From positions 1-5,544 of the forward strand of contig JANQKX010000169.1 in NCBI GenBank assembly GCA_028280915.1: a stretch of DNA of 5,544 nucleotides, read 5' to 3'. Shown in pieces: positions 5,396 to 5,544 of the stretch. The stretch comes from Kiloniellaceae bacterium (GTDB taxonomy: Bacteria > Pseudomonadota > Alphaproteobacteria > Kiloniellales > Kiloniellaceae). Every line of letters starts with the position of its first letter. The stretch's first letter is position 1. Below the pieces are notes generated by a model. The model searched no databases, had not been told where the DNA came from, and worked only from the letters and a program-made list of their open reading frames with translations. The position numbers were made by a program, and so were the translations under genes.

Positions 5396-5544
5396 CTATT
5401 GATCAGCGACCGGGCCAAAGGGCGCGATCGCGGCCTGCCACACTTCAGGCGCATCCGCCCACTCTTCCGGCGCTTCGGCCAACACCGCATAAGCTTCCGC
5501 AACTTCCAAATAGGGCTGATAGGCCGCCAAAGCCTGCAAAAGAG
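5396..5544 (-). CDS. Unrecognised protein, C-terminal 48 residues (5' partial)
   Basis: On the - strand one frame is open from the right edge (first whole codon ending at 5542) to TAG at 5398-5396. It reads as a coherent, Ala/Glu-rich, probably helical tail beginning LLQALAAYQPYLEVAEAYAV, then a Trp-containing segment EEWADAPEVWQ, and ending PFGPVADQ. The other two - frames give a run of Arg or Gly/Cys-rich residues typical of shadow frames, which supports this one. I do not recognise the family. The gap of 141 bp to the lipoprotein gene, with promoter-like elements in it, suggests separate transcription. Only a short poly-T stretch with a weak GATC-AATA-GATC stem lies downstream, so no clear terminator is seen. 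Confidence 0.6.
   Translation of the reverse strand, partial: LLQALAAYQPYLEVAEAYAVLAEAPEEWADAPEVWQAAIAPFGPVADQ

Noticed and set aside
1..5544. Mobile elements, CRISPR arrays, tRNA or rRNA genes
   Set aside because: I found no transposase-like frame, terminal repeats, regularly spaced repeats or recognisable RNA gene sequence.

Overview
The window looks like chromosomal DNA from a GC-rich alphaproteobacterium. This is inferred from the high GC of the genes and from the pairing of a non-pyrrolysine MttB-family protein with a roughly 800-residue FAD/GcvT demethylase, a combination I associate with Rhodospirillales- and Rhodobacterales-like bacteria. No species can be named from sequence alone. 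I see no mobile element, CRISPR array, tRNA or rRNA.

Left part (1-2213): the 3' end of a LysR-type regulator gene enters from the left edge on + and stops at 641. It is convergent, with a 21-bp gap, to a complete gene on - (663-2213) for a trimethylamine methyltransferase (MttB)-family protein read through without any in-frame amber codon.

Middle (2214-4972): a 338-bp divergent intergenic region contains an AT-rich core (about 2336-2400). The core holds a weak sigma70-like promoter and three GAAC/GTTC half-sites, two of them forming a LysR-like TTC-N9-GAA box. On + follows a large gene (2552-4972) for a flavoprotein of the dimethylglycine/sarcosine dehydrogenase family: an FAD-binding DAO domain with a flavinylation-type Trp-His motif, then an aminomethyltransferase (GcvT) folate domain. 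The likely joint theme is stripping methyl groups from quaternary and tertiary N-methylated amines (betaine-type osmolytes) into one-carbon metabolism, under the local LysR regulator. That theme is inference. No corrinoid protein gene is visible in the window.

Right part (4973-5544): a strong hairpin (4993-5026) separates the flavoprotein gene from a convergent set on -. Its T-tract lies on the - side, so it best terminates the - transcript. A small gene missed by length cut-offs (5105-5254, -) encodes a 49-residue lipoprotein with an LTAC lipobox and an acidic Gln/Ser/Thr tail. Its upstream region carries a 16-bp perfect palindrome, an 8-bp-arm inverted repeat and a GGAAC-N16-TGTT element resembling an ECF/EcfG-type promoter. 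At the right edge, the 3' end of another - gene (stop at 5396) runs out of the window; its product is not recognised.

The most interesting points are the divergent methyltransferase/demethylase module with its possible operator, and the densely symmetric promoter region of the tiny lipoprotein gene. Nothing seen proves a wholly new system.
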